Source: Bordetella genomosp. 12
GTDB lineage: Bacteria; Pseudomonadota; Gammaproteobacteria; Burkholderiales; Burkholderiaceae_B
Reading direction: 5' to 3'
Length of the DNA stretch: 64,000 nucleotides
Assembly (NCBI RefSeq): GCF_002261355.1
Contig: NZ_NEVU01000003.1
Coordinates: 558,001 to 622,000, forward strand
The notes beneath the pieces were generated by a model. The model made no database searches and was not told the DNA's origin. It saw nothing but the letters and a program-made list of their open reading frames with translations. Position 1 is the first letter of the stretch. Every line of letters starts with the position of its first letter. Shown here piece after piece: positions 37,018 through 45,810 of the stretch. A program made the translations under genes and the position numbers.

Positions 37018-38004
37018 TCAGTCGAGGTTCTCGACCTGGGCGATCTTGCGCGACAAACCCTTGGGCAGCGGGAAGGCCACGTTTTCTTCCAGCCCGGGCA
37101 TGGTGCGCACCGAAACCGCCCCCAGCTCGCGCACCCGGTCGATGACCTGGCGCACCAGCACTTCGGGCGCCGACGCGCCGGCCGTGATGCCGACGCGATG
37201 CCGGCCGACCAGCCAGGCCGGGTCGATGGCCGATGCGCCGTCGACCAGATGCGCTTGCACGCCGATACGCTCGGCCACCTCGCGCAAGCGGTTGGAGTTC
37301 GAACTATTGGGGCTGCCCACCACCAGCACCAGATCGCATTCGGGCGCGAGCACCTTGACGGCATCCTGGCGGTTCTGGGTGGCGTAGCAGATATCGCTTT
37401 TCTTGGGCTCGACGATGCTGGGAAAACGCGCCTTGAGGGCGCGTGACACGGCCGTGGCGTCGTCGACCGACAGCGTCGTCTGCGTGACGTAGGCGAGATT
37501 GTCCGGGTCGGTCACGACCAAACCCTCGACATCCTCGACCGTCTCGACCAGATACATGCCCCCCTGCGCCTGCCCCAGCGTGCCCTCGACCTCCGGATGT
37601 CCCTTGTGGCCGATCATGATGATCTCGCGACCCGCGGCGCGCATGCGCGCCACCTCGATGTGCACCTTGGTGACCAGCGGGCAGGTGGCGTCGAACACGC
37701 GCAACCCGCGGCCTTCGGCTTCGGCGCGCACCGCCTTGGACACGCCGTGGGCCGAGAAGACCACGATGGCGCCTTCGGGCGCCTGATCCAGTTCGTCAAT
37801 GAAGATGGCACCCTTGGCGCGCAGATCTTCCACGACGTAGCGGTTGTGGACGATTTCATGGCGCACGTAGATGGGCGCGCCGTGCAATTCGAGGGCGCGC
37901 TCGACGATTTCGATGGCGCGATCGACACCGGCACAGAAGCCGCGCGGTTGCGCCAGCAGGACTTCGGCGTCAGCGGCGGTAACGGGCTTGACCAGCTCGC
38001 TCAT
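37018..38004 (-). CDS. ispH: 4-hydroxy-3-methylbut-2-enyl diphosphate reductase IspH
   Basis: IspH is the last enzyme of the MEP isoprenoid pathway; it makes IPP and DMAPP with a 4Fe-4S cluster. Cys24, Cys108 and Cys206 are the cluster ligands and Glu138 lies in the conserved 'GHPEVEGT'. The 328-residue length is normal. Two adjacent ATGs exist; the second has GGAG at seven bases and overlaps the FKBP stop (TGATG), giving translational coupling. It supplies precursors to the squalene genes found further on. Confidence 0.96.
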   Translation of the reverse strand: MSELVKPVTAADAEVLLAQPRGFCAGVDRAIEIVERALELHGAPIYVRHEIVHNRYVVEDLRAKGAIFIDELDQAPEGAIVVFSAHGVSKAVRAEAEGRGLRVFDATCPLVTKVHIEVARMRAAGREIIMIGHKGHPEVEGTLGQAQGGMYLVETVEDVEGLVVTDPDNLAYVTQTTLSVDDATAVSRALKARFPSIVEPKKSDICYATQNRQDAVKVLAPECDLVLVVGSPNSSNSNRLREVAERIGVQAHLVDGASAIDPAWLVGRHRVGITAGASAPEVLVRQVIDRVRELGAVSVRTMPGLEENVAFPLPKGLSRKIAQVENLD

Positions 38005-38459
38005 CATAGAACTCCGAGAATGTGGACGTCGATCCGCAGCCGTATGCCCGCCAGCGGATGATTGAAGTCGAACAGCGCCCAATCGTCGTTGATTTCTTTG
38101 AGCACGCCCGAGTAGCGCCCGCCATTGGGCGCGGCGAACTCGACCAGATCGCCCGGGCTGAAACTGGCGTCGGCGCCGGCGTGTTCGGCCAGCATGCGGC
38201 GGGTGACCTTCTGAATGAGCTCGGGATTGCGGTCGCCGTAGGCCTGGGCCGGTTCGAGCGTGAAACTGAAGCGCTCGTCCTCCTGATGGCCCAGCAGCCC
38301 CTCTTCCATGCCTGGCGCCCACTGGCCGCCGCCCATTTGCAGCGTGGCCGGGCGGCCATCAAAGGTGTCGGTGAACACCGACCCTTCGGCCGGACCCGAG
38401 GCCAGAACGACGCGATAGTGCAGAGTCAGGTAGGAGTCCGGATGGATGGAAACAGTCAT
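38004..38459 (-). CDS. fkpB: FKBP-type peptidyl-prolyl cis-trans isomerase (SlpA/FkpB-like)
   Basis: The 151-residue protein has a FKBP domain with an inserted IF domain, as in SlyD and SlpA. Segments seen are '[13 protein letters not shown]', '[13 protein letters not shown]' and '[16 protein letters not shown]', ending in 'FDFNHPLAG'. The His-rich metal tail of SlyD is absent. It lies directly before ispH, the arrangement also seen in E. coli. It probably aids folding of nascent proteins. Confidence 0.92.
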   Translation of the reverse strand: MTVSIHPDSYLTLHYRVVLASGPAEGSVFTDTFDGRPATLQMGGGQWAPGMEEGLLGHQEDERFSFTLEPAQAYGDRNPELIQKVTRRMLAEHAGADASFSPGDLVEFAAPNGGRYSGVLKEINDDWALFDFNHPLAGIRLRIDVHILGVL

Positions 38460-38531
38460 AGTGGGGGAATAGGACGCGGTGGGGCGCCATCATTTCAGCA
38501 ACCGAGAATCCGACATTTTAGAGCCTCCCGC

Positions 38532-39209
38532 ATGAACCTGCCTGACACCCTGCTTCCCTGCCAGCGCCCCCGGGAGCGTCTGCTGCGCCTGGGAGCCGGC
38601 CCGCTCAATGACGCCGAACTGCTCGCCCTGGCCCTGCGCACCGGCCAGCGCGGCTGCCATGCGCTCGAACTGGCGCAAAAACTATTGGTGCACTATGGCG
38701 GCCTGCGCGGGGTGTTCGCCACCACGGCCCAGGAACTCTGCGACCACCCCGGCCTCGGCGCCGCCAAGGCGTGCTCGCTATCGGTGGTGCCGGAACTGTC
38801 GCGCCGGGCGATCGAAGAAACCCTGCGCGGACGCCAGGCCATGGACCATCCGGACGAGGTCAAGCGCTATTGCCGCACCGCGCTCAGCCATCGCCCCATC
38901 GAACACTGCATCGCGCTCTTTCTGGATCAGCAGTTGCAACTGCTGGCCTGCGGCGAACTGGCCCAGGGCACCCTCGCCCGGGCGTCGGTGTTTCCGCGCG
39001 AGGTCGTCAAAGAGGCCCTGCGCCGCCACGCCGCCGCCCTCATCCTGGCGCACAACCACCCTTCCGGCAGCACCCGGCCAAGCAGCTCGGACTGCCTGTT
39101 CACGCGCCAACTGCGCCAGGCGCTGGCCCTTGTGGACATCCAGTTGATCGACCACCTCATCGTGGCGCGCGACCAGGTCTATTCCATGGCCGAGCACGGC
39201 CAGCTCTAG
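38532..39209 (+). CDS. radC: RadC family JAB1/MPN-type protein
   Basis: The 225-residue protein has a helix-hairpin-helix-like N-terminus and the JAMM metal site: Glu in 'GELAQGT', His174 and His176 of 'HNHPSG', and Asp187 in 'PSSSD'. The name comes from an old repair mutant; a role in DNA repair is doubtful and the biochemical function is open. It is divergent from the fkpB-ispH pair and 55 bp before kynB. Confidence 0.93.
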   Translation: MNLPDTLLPCQRPRERLLRLGAGPLNDAELLALALRTGQRGCHALELAQKLLVHYGGLRGVFATTAQELCDHPGLGAAKACSLSVVPELSRRAIEETLRGRQAMDHPDEVKRYCRTALSHRPIEHCIALFLDQQLQLLACGELAQGTLARASVFPREVVKEALRRHAAALILAHNHPSGSTRPSSSDCLFTRQLRQALALVDIQLIDHLIVARDQVYSMAEHGQL

Positions 39210-39263
39210 GCTAGCGCCGCGCGCTTCGCTAGACTAGGCGGCTATTTCTTCCGTCAGGTTTTC

Positions 39264-39893
39264 ATGAAGCGCATCTGGGACATTTCGCCGCCGGTTTCGG
39301 CTCAGTCGCCCGTTTTCCCGGGAGACACGCCCTATCACCAGCAATGGAAATGGCAGATTTCGCCCCAATGCCCGGTCAATGTGAGCGAAATCGCCATGTC
39401 GCCGCATATCGGCGCGCATGCCGACGCCCCCCTGCATTACGCCGATGGCGCCGCGGCCATCGGCAACCTGCCGCTGGAACCCTTCCTCGGGCCCTGTCGG
39501 GTCATCCATGCGCTGGACTGCGGCCCCCTCATCCTGCCGCAACATCTGGCCCATGCCGCCGACGACCTGCCCGCCCGCATCCTGGTGCGCACCGCGCAGC
39601 ACGCCGCCGTGCACTGGTGGACCGACGATTTCTCGGCCTACGCGCCCCAGACCATCGAATGGCTGGCCAGCCTCGGGGTCCAGCTGATCGGCATCGACAC
39701 GCCGAGCATCGACCCCGCCAGTAGCAAGACCCTGGACAGCCACCACACCATCCTGCGCCGCGACATCCGCGTCCTGGAGAATCTGGTGCTCGATGCGGTC
39801 GAGCCGGGCGATTATGAATTGATCGCCCTGCCGCTCGCGCTGGTCCAGGCTGACGCCAGCCCGGTGCGCGCCATCCTGCGCGAACTGGGCTGA
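39264..39893 (+). CDS. kynB: Kynurenine formamidase (arylformamidase) KynB
   Basis: KynB removes the formyl group from N-formylkynurenine. The 209-residue cyclase-like metalloenzyme has the zinc-binding pattern with His48, His52 and Asp54 ('SPHIGAHADAPLHY') and Pro-rich start 'WDISPPVSAQSPVFPGD'. It precedes kynA by 81 bp on the same strand. The next enzyme, kynureninase, is not encoded here. Confidence 0.94.
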   Translation: MKRIWDISPPVSAQSPVFPGDTPYHQQWKWQISPQCPVNVSEIAMSPHIGAHADAPLHYADGAAAIGNLPLEPFLGPCRVIHALDCGPLILPQHLAHAADDLPARILVRTAQHAAVHWWTDDFSAYAPQTIEWLASLGVQLIGIDTPSIDPASSKTLDSHHTILRRDIRVLENLVLDAVEPGDYELIALPLALVQADASPVRAILRELG

Positions 39894-39974
39894 TACGCCG
39901 CGCCAGCGCGGCCCTTTTTGATCAACACGGTGGCGGGCCGATACCCGCCCGCCACCCGATCACGAGGCTCGGCC

Positions 39975-40814
39975 ATGAGCAAACCTGAAGACATCGTCCG
40001 CGCGGAAAACGCCCAACTCGATTTCCGCGCCGACATGACCTACGGCGACTACCTCTGTCTGGATGCGCTGCTGAGCGCCCAGCACCCTTTGTCGCCCGAA
40101 CACAACGAAATGCTGTTCATCATCCAGCACCAAAGCAGCGAGCTGTGGATGAAACTGATGCTGCACGAGCTGCGCGCCGCCGTGGCCGAGATCCGCAATG
40201 ACAACCTGCCGCCGGCCTTCAAGATGCTGGCACGGGTGAGCAAGATCATGGAGCAACTGGTGCATGCCTGGGATGTGCTGGCCACCATGACGCCGCCGGA
40301 GTACTCCGCGCTGCGCCCGCACCTGGCGCGTTCGAGCGGTTTTCAAAGTTATCAGTACCGCGAGATCGAGTTCACGCTGGGCAACAAGAACGCAGCCATG
40401 CTGCGCCCCCATGCCCATCGGCCGGACCTGCTGGCTCAAGTGCAGGCCGCCTACGAGGCCCCCTCGCTCTATGACGAAAGCCTGCGCCTGCTGGCCCGCC
40501 ATGGGCTGCCCCTGCCGGCCAGCCATCTCGAACGCGACTGGACGCAGCCCTATCAGGCCAGCGCCGAAGTCGAAGCGGCCTGGCTCACGGTCTACCGCGA
40601 CCCGCAGCGCCACTGGGATCTGTATCAACTAGGTGAAAAGCTCACCGACCTGGAAGATGCTTTCCGCCTTTGGCGCTTCCGCCACGTGACAACGGTGGAG
40701 CGCGTGATCGGCTTCAAAAAGGGCACGGGCGGCACCTCGGGGGTGGGCTATCTGCGCAAGATGCTGGACGTGGTGCTCTTTCCCGAAATCTGGACCCTGC
40801 GCACGGATCTGTAG
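39975..40814 (+). CDS. kynA: Tryptophan 2,3-dioxygenase
   Basis: KynA is the heme enzyme that opens tryptophan to N-formylkynurenine. The 279-residue protein has the distal His52 ('[14 protein letters not shown]'), the Arg-rich substrate region and the proximal heme ligand His237 ('[13 protein letters not shown]'), followed by 'KKGTGGTSG'. Start at 39975 has GAGG seven bases upstream. It forms a two-gene unit with kynB. Confidence 0.95.
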   Translation: MSKPEDIVRAENAQLDFRADMTYGDYLCLDALLSAQHPLSPEHNEMLFIIQHQSSELWMKLMLHELRAAVAEIRNDNLPPAFKMLARVSKIMEQLVHAWDVLATMTPPEYSALRPHLARSSGFQSYQYREIEFTLGNKNAAMLRPHAHRPDLLAQVQAAYEAPSLYDESLRLLARHGLPLPASHLERDWTQPYQASAEVEAAWLTVYRDPQRHWDLYQLGEKLTDLEDAFRLWRFRHVTTVERVIGFKKGTGGTSGVGYLRKMLDVVLFPEIWTLRTDL

Positions 40815-40851
40815 GTGGCATGGCCTGCCTCTATCCAGAGGCGGGCAGCCA

Positions 40852-40860
40852 TGCTAGAAT
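40852..40860 (+). promoter_or_regulatory. Candidate extended -10 promoter of rpmE2
   Basis: TGC-TAGAAT gives an extended -10 about 110 bp before rpmE2. A second possibility is TTGACG at 40898. The -35 of the first is poor. Confidence 0.35.
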
Positions 40861-40972
40861 GTGGGGTTACTTTTTGGATACGTGGCAAGAGTTGGGCTTG
40901 ACGCTATGGGCCGCGCGCCTTAAGCAGCCAGCCTTAAATTTTGTTGGCGACCCGCAAACCAGGAAACTCATC

Positions 40973-41236
40973 ATGAAAGAAGGCATTCACCCCGAATACC
41001 GCGAAGTGGTGTTCATGGACGTGCAAACGGGCAGCAAGTTCGTGACCCGCTCGACCATCAACACGCGCGAATCCATCGAGCTGGACGGCAAGACCTACCC
41101 GCTCTTTAAGTGCGACGTGACTTCCGAGTCGCATCCGTTTTACACCGGCGCTCAGACCCGTATCGTCGAAACCGGCCGCGTGGAGAAGTTCCGCGCCCGT
41201 TTCGCCCGTACCGCTGGCACGGTCAAGGCTTCCTGA
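40973..41236 (+). CDS. rpmE2: 50S ribosomal protein L31 type B
   Basis: The 87-residue protein is the zinc-independent paralogue of L31. It starts '[16 protein letters not shown]' and has only a single Cys (FKCDV), where type A has a CxxC zinc site. The body ('SHPFYTG', '[10 protein letters not shown]') is close to Bordetella L31. AGGAAA lies six bases before the ATG. Type B paralogues are often repressed when zinc is ample. Confidence 0.96.
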   Translation: MKEGIHPEYREVVFMDVQTGSKFVTRSTINTRESIELDGKTYPLFKCDVTSESHPFYTGAQTRIVETGRVEKFRARFARTAGTVKAS

Positions 41237-41270
41237 TCGGACGCCTTTAGCGCCACCCCAGGTCGCGCGA

Positions 41271-41300
41271 AAAAAAGCAGCCTGCGGGCTGCTTTTTTTT
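41271..41300 (+). terminator. Terminator of rpmE2
   Basis: A stem of AAAAAAGCAGCC with GGGCTGCTTTTTT, three-base loop, ends in eight T. It lies 35 bp after the stop. Confidence 0.92.
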
Positions 41301-41395
41301 CCTCTATCCGCCCGCCCGGCCGGCAAGCTGGCCCGGCTTGCGGTGATCTCTCAGCATAAGCTCCCGGTATCGCGCCGGTCGGTTACATTACGTCC

Positions 41396-43126
41396 GTGTC
41401 CCCAGTAACGCGCTCCACTCCCGCCCGGCTGACCGTCTCAGCCACATCCAAGCTGCCCCGCATGGTGCTGCTTGGCCTGGCGCTCGCCTATATCGTGGCC
41501 GGGCTCTTCATGCGCGACCCCTGGAAGACCGATGACGCGGTCGGCATGGCGACCATGTTCACCGCGCTGCGCGAGGGCGGCCTGACCTGGCTGCTGCCGC
41601 AGGTGGGCCAATTGGCCCATGCCGAAGAAGCCCCCATGATCACCTGGGTCGGTGGCCTGAGCATCTGGCTTTTCGGGCCGATTTTCGGCGACATTACCGC
41701 CGCCCGGCTGCCCAATCTGCTGTGGTTCGCGATGGCAGCCATGAGCGTCTGGTATGGCACCTATCTGCTGGGGCGCCGTCCGGAGGCCCAGCCGCTGGCG
41801 CTGCCTTTTGGCGGCGAGCCGCCGCCCCGCGATTACGGCCGGATGCTGGCCGATGCGGCCCTGCTGCTGCTGGTGGCCACGGTCGGCATCCTGCAGCGGG
41901 TGCACGAGACCTCCGTGGTGCCCGCCATTCTGGCCTGGCAGGCGCTCACCTTTTACGCCATGGCCCGCACGCTGGACCGCCCCCTGCTGGGCACCACGAC
42001 GCTGGGTGTGGCGCTGGCCGGCGCCTTTCTGACGCGCGGCTGGATGGGCGGCGCGCCCATCATGCTGGCCGCATTGCTGGCCTTCGTGCCCCGCAGCGCC
42101 CTCTGGCAGCGGGTGCGCTGGCTGCCCTGGGCAGCGATCCTAGCCACCGCCCTCATCCTGGCCTGGTGGATCCCTGCCTCGCAGGGCAGCGATTACTGGA
42201 TCCGCAACTGGAAGATCTGGAACATCGCCTCTTTCTCGTTGCCCGAACTGAGCCTGTCGGCGCGCACCCTGCGCGACCTGCCCTGGTATCTGTGGCCCAC
42301 CTGGCCGCTGGCGTTGCTGGCGATCTGGCGTTGGCGCAATTGGCTGTTCGCGCCGCACATCTGGCTTGCCCTGATGCTGCTGACGACGTCCTGCCTGATG
42401 TTGTTCTTCCTGGAAGACCCCAACGACGCCGAGTACGTGCTTCTGGCCGTGCCCTGCGCGGTGCTGGGCGCGTTTTCGCTGCCCACGCTGCGTCGCGGCG
42501 TCGTCAACACCCTGGATTGGTTTGCGGTGATGTGTTTTTCACTCACCGTGGCGACCGCCTGGCTGGGCTGGGTGGCCCTGCATTTCGGCTGGCCGGCGCA
42601 GATCGCCCGCAACATCGCACGCCAGACCACCGGCTATGAGCCCGTTATTTCGTGGTTCGCCTTCGGTCTGGCCATCCTGGTCACGGCGGCCTGGGCCATG
42701 CTGGTGATCTGGCGCCTGCGGGTCAAGCCGGCCGCCCTGTGGCGCGGCACCGTGCTGTCGGCCGGCGGCCTCATCGCCACTTGGGTGCTGTTGGTGCTGT
42801 TGTGGCAACCCGCCGTGGATTACGCCCGCAGCTACCGGGGCGTATCGGGCGAACTGGCTGCGGCCATCAAGACCCACAGCCGGCCCGGCGAATGCGTGCG
42901 CGGCCTGAGCCTGGGCAGCGGCCAGCGCGCCTCCTTCCTGATTTTCGACAATCTCACCTTCAGCTACGACTCGCGCTGCACGCTCGTGCTGCAACAGACC
43001 TCGGCCAGCAGCCTGCGCGACGGCACGGCCGCCTATAGCGAAGGGGCCGAAGAGCTGTGGCACGGCGGACGCCGCGCCGACCGGCACGAGGTCTTCCGCC
43101 TGCTGCGGGTCGCGCCGCCACGATGA
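41396..43126 (+). CDS. PMT/ArnT-like membrane glycosyltransferase
   Basis: The 576-residue protein has about 11-12 predicted membrane helices. The first periplasmic loop has the acidic motif 'DPWKTDDAVG' placed as in the GT39/GT83 enzymes that use lipid-linked sugars. A soluble C-terminal part of about 90 residues ends the protein ('GECVRGLSLGSGQ'). The acceptor and sugar are unknown; a lipopolysaccharide or protein glycan is possible. Start is GTG at 41396; an ATG at 41462 is an alternative, and neither has a strong ribosome site. The stop overlaps the MATE gene by 4 bp. Confidence 0.8.
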   Translation: MSPVTRSTPARLTVSATSKLPRMVLLGLALAYIVAGLFMRDPWKTDDAVGMATMFTALREGGLTWLLPQVGQLAHAEEAPMITWVGGLSIWLFGPIFGDITAARLPNLLWFAMAAMSVWYGTYLLGRRPEAQPLALPFGGEPPPRDYGRMLADAALLLLVATVGILQRVHETSVVPAILAWQALTFYAMARTLDRPLLGTTTLGVALAGAFLTRGWMGGAPIMLAALLAFVPRSALWQRVRWLPWAAILATALILAWWIPASQGSDYWIRNWKIWNIASFSLPELSLSARTLRDLPWYLWPTWPLALLAIWRWRNWLFAPHIWLALMLLTTSCLMLFFLEDPNDAEYVLLAVPCAVLGAFSLPTLRRGVVNTLDWFAVMCFSLTVATAWLGWVALHFGWPAQIARNIARQTTGYEPVISWFAFGLAILVTAAWAMLVIWRLRVKPAALWRGTVLSAGGLIATWVLLVLLWQPAVDYARSYRGVSGELAAAIKTHSRPGECVRGLSLGSGQRASFLIFDNLTFSYDSRCTLVLQQTSASSLRDGTAAYSEGAEELWHGGRRADRHEVFRLLRVAPPR

Positions 43127-44517
43127 CCGCGCAGGCCCCCGCCGGCCTGGGCGCCACGATGCGCGGCATTGTGCGCCAGGCCTGGCCCGTTCTGGTCAGC
43201 CAATGGGCTGGCATTGCATTTGGCGTGCTGGATACGACCATGACCGGCCACGCCAGCCCGCGCGACCTGGCGGCGATGTCACTGTCGGCTTCCGTGTTCA
43301 TCACTGTCTTCGTTGGCTTGATGGGCGTGATTCACGCCCTGATCCCGATCGCAGCCCAGCAGTTTGGGGCCGGCCGGCCGCAGGAAGTTGGCCATGTCTG
43401 GGGCCAGGGGGTCTGGCTGGCGCTGGGGCTATCAGTCGTAGGCGGCCTGCTCATGTGCTTTCCGGACATGTGGCTGGCTTTCTCCGGCGATGTGGACCCG
43501 GCGGTACGCGAAGGCATCGCCTGGTATTTGCGCGCGCTGGTGCTGGCCTTGCCCAGCGCACTGGTGTTTCGCACCATTTATGCCCTGGGCACCGCCGTAT
43601 CGCGCCCCAAGGTCGTCATGACCATCAATCTGACGGCCATCGTCTTCAAGGCGCTGTTCAACTGGCTCCTCATTTACGGCAAGTTCGGCCTGCCGGCGCT
43701 GGGCGCCGCGGGCGCGGGCCTGTCGACCGCCCTGGTGTCGTGGCTGAGCCTGGCCGCCGGCTGGTGGGTCATCCGCCATGACCGCTATTTCCAGCAGTTT
43801 CAGTTGCGCGTCGGCCGCCCCGATCCGAAAGTGCTCAAGGAGCTGCTGCGCCTTGGCCTGCCCATGGGCGGTTCCTACCTGGTCGAAGTGTCGGCCTTCA
43901 CCTTCATGGCCTTGCTGGTTGCCCGCGAAGGCACGCTGGTGTCTGGCGGACATCAGATCATGTCCAACCTCGCTGCCCTGTGCTACATGATGCCCATGGC
44001 GCTGGGCGTGGCCAGCGCGGCGATGGCGGCGCAGGCCATAGGCGCGGGCCACCCTGAACTGGCGCGCCGCGTCGGCTCGGCGGGTCTGGCGCTCGGGCTG
44101 CTGGGCGCGCTGCTGACTTCGGCCATCCTGTTGCTGGGCCGGCCCGCCATCATCGCAGCCTATACCGATGATGCCGGCGTCGCCGCCGTGGCCGGTACGC
44201 TGCTGGCCATGATTCCGCTCTTTCATCTCTGCGACTCCATGCAGTGCATCAACTCCTATCTGCTGCGCGCCTACAAGGTCGCCGTGGTCCCGCTCATTCT
44301 GCAGACGGTGGCGTTGGGCGGCGTGGGCCTGATCGGGGGCTGGTGGCTGGGCTTCGGCCCCGGGCGCGGCACGCTGGACGCGTTGCGCCAATGGATACTG
44401 CCCGGCTCACCGGAAGGCGCGGGCACCATGTGGCTGATGGCCATGCTGGGGCTGGGTCTGTCTGCCCTGCTGCTGCACTTCTGGTATCGGCGCGTTCTGC
44501 GCCGGCACGCGGGTTAA
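43123..44517 (+). CDS. MATE family efflux transporter
   Basis: The 464-residue protein has 12 helices in two MATE repeats. The first repeat holds 'LDTTMTGHASPRDLAAMSLSASVF', typical of the NorM branch, and the second 'GLPMGGSYLVEVSAFTFMAL'. It exports cationic drugs by Na+ or H+ antiport. Start ATG overlaps the upstream stop as ATGA, so translation of the two is coupled. A hairpin follows the stop. Confidence 0.92.
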   Translation: MTAQAPAGLGATMRGIVRQAWPVLVSQWAGIAFGVLDTTMTGHASPRDLAAMSLSASVFITVFVGLMGVIHALIPIAAQQFGAGRPQEVGHVWGQGVWLALGLSVVGGLLMCFPDMWLAFSGDVDPAVREGIAWYLRALVLALPSALVFRTIYALGTAVSRPKVVMTINLTAIVFKALFNWLLIYGKFGLPALGAAGAGLSTALVSWLSLAAGWWVIRHDRYFQQFQLRVGRPDPKVLKELLRLGLPMGGSYLVEVSAFTFMALLVAREGTLVSGGHQIMSNLAALCYMMPMALGVASAAMAAQAIGAGHPELARRVGSAGLALGLLGALLTSAILLLGRPAIIAAYTDDAGVAAVAGTLLAMIPLFHLCDSMQCINSYLLRAYKVAVVPLILQTVALGGVGLIGGWWLGFGPGRGTLDALRQWILPGSPEGAGTMWLMAMLGLGLSALLLHFWYRRVLRRHAG

Positions 44518-44529
44518 GCGCCAGAAACG

Positions 44530-44566
44530 CGCAAGGCGCGCCGGTTGCGGATCGGCGCGCCTTGCG
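44530..44566. terminator. Hairpin between convergent MATE and small exported peptide genes
   Basis: A perfect 13-bp stem (44530-44542 with 44554-44566), with an 11-base loop. T residues are few on either side, so termination may be moderate. Confidence 0.55.
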
Positions 44567-44587
44567 TGGGTACTGCGTCAAACGGCA

Positions 44588-44812
44588 TTACTTGGCCGGC
44601 GTCGTGCTCTGGCTGTCGGCCTTGGCTTTGTGATGCGCCTTGCCCTTGGCATGCTTATGATGACCGGCCTTGCCATGGCTGCTCTTGGCCGAGCTGGACG
44701 TCGTGGCGGGCGCCGCGCCATCCGTGGGCGCCGCGAAGGCTGGCGCAGCGGCCAGCCCCAGGCACAGGGCGGAAGTCGACAGGAAAGCGGCGATGCGGGT
44801 GTGAGTGGTCAT
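44588..44812 (-). CDS. Small exported His/Lys-rich protein
   Basis: The 74-residue product has a clear Sec signal peptide (cleavage near residue 27, AFA-AP). The mature part of about 47 residues is Ala/Ser/Thr/Lys/His-rich, with 'GHHKHAKGKAHHKAKA' repeats. AGAGGAG lies eight bases before the ATG at 44812, which supports a real gene. It resembles acid-shock (Asr-like) periplasmic proteins in composition. Metal or proton binding by the His/Lys repeats is a guess. Confidence 0.7.
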   Translation of the reverse strand: MTTHTRIAAFLSTSALCLGLAAAPAFAAPTDGAAPATTSSSAKSSHGKAGHHKHAKGKAHHKAKADSQSTTPAK

Positions 44813-44970
44813 GTGTGTACTCCTCTGGAACGGTTGCTCCAATCAAGACGCGGCAAAAGGCCGAGATTCTTGTACGGAGTTGGAGGAGCGCGCGGCCCAA
44901 AAGGTTCATGCCCGCAGCGAATTATTTCGCGTGTAAAGCCTGGTCATATCGACGACAGAGCACTGAAAGA

Positions 44971-45741
44971 TCAGGCCTCGAAAACGAGCAGGGCCACCGT
45001 GACCAGCAGCATGGCGGCGAAGGCCGCGCGCAGCCGTTTTTCCGGCAAGCGATAGGCCAGCCGGACCCCCACGGGCACGAACAGCAGGCTGCCGGCCGCC
45101 AGCGGCACGCCGACCCACCAATCCGCCATGCCGGCCCAACTGTAGGTGAGCAGCGCGATGGTAGAGCCCGGAATGACCATGGACAGGGCCAGCGCCTGCG
45201 CCGAGGTTTGCGGCAGGCGAAAGACCGAGGTCAGGATAGGCACGGCCAGCACCGCGCCGCCCACGCCGAAGAAGCCGCCCAATGTGCCGCAGACCACCCC
45301 CAGCACCACGGCCCGCCCCTGCGTGAAGGCCGGCGCCGCGGCGCGCGCCGGCGCGGACACCGCCCGGGGCTGGCGCAGGGTTTGATAAAGGTAGAACAGC
45401 GCGATACCAAACAGAAAGACCGCGAAGGTCAGGCGCAAGGTACTGGACGGGATGCCCAGCGCCAGACGCGCGCCCACCCAGGTGAACACCACGGCGCCCG
45501 CCGCGCCGGCCACCGCCGTGCGCACATCGAGCCGGGCATGCTGGTTGTATTTGCGCACGGCCATGATGATGGTGGGCAGCACCATGATGAGCGCCGTGCC
45601 CTGAGCGAGCTGCTGCGACATGCCCATCAGCAGCACCAAGGCCGGTATGGCGATCAGGCCTCCGCCGATGCCCAGCACGCCTCCCATGAAACCAATCAAC
45701 GCTCCGCTGGCCAGACAGGCCGCCACCACCAGACCACTCAA
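44971..45741 (-). CDS. Sulfite exporter TauE/SafE family permease
   Basis: The 256-residue membrane protein has seven to eight helices and the two repeats of the TauE/SafE family, each with a Gly-rich 'GFMGGVLGIGGG' or 'LGGFFGVGGAVLAVP' motif. It may export sulfite, sulfonates or other organic anions. The start appears to be TTG at 45741, with GGGGAG eight bases before. It is 69 bp from radA on the same strand. Confidence 0.88.
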   Translation of the reverse strand: MSGLVVAACLASGALIGFMGGVLGIGGGLIAIPALVLLMGMSQQLAQGTALIMVLPTIIMAVRKYNQHARLDVRTAVAGAAGAVVFTWVGARLALGIPSSTLRLTFAVFLFGIALFYLYQTLRQPRAVSAPARAAAPAFTQGRAVVLGVVCGTLGGFFGVGGAVLAVPILTSVFRLPQTSAQALALSMVIPGSTIALLTYSWAGMADWWVGVPLAAGSLLFVPVGVRLAYRLPEKRLRAAFAAMLLVTVALLVFEA

Positions 45742-45810
45742 GACTGCTCTCCCCGCCCTGTTTGATGTCGTTGACCCGCCGGCGCCGCGCGCGGCAGGCC
45801 CGCGCGCACT

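Noticed and set aside
36963..37364. N-terminal extension of the MaiA frame into ispH
   Set aside because: The part before 36962 overlaps ispH in another frame, lacks GST character, and a good ribosome site with the normal start is at 36962.
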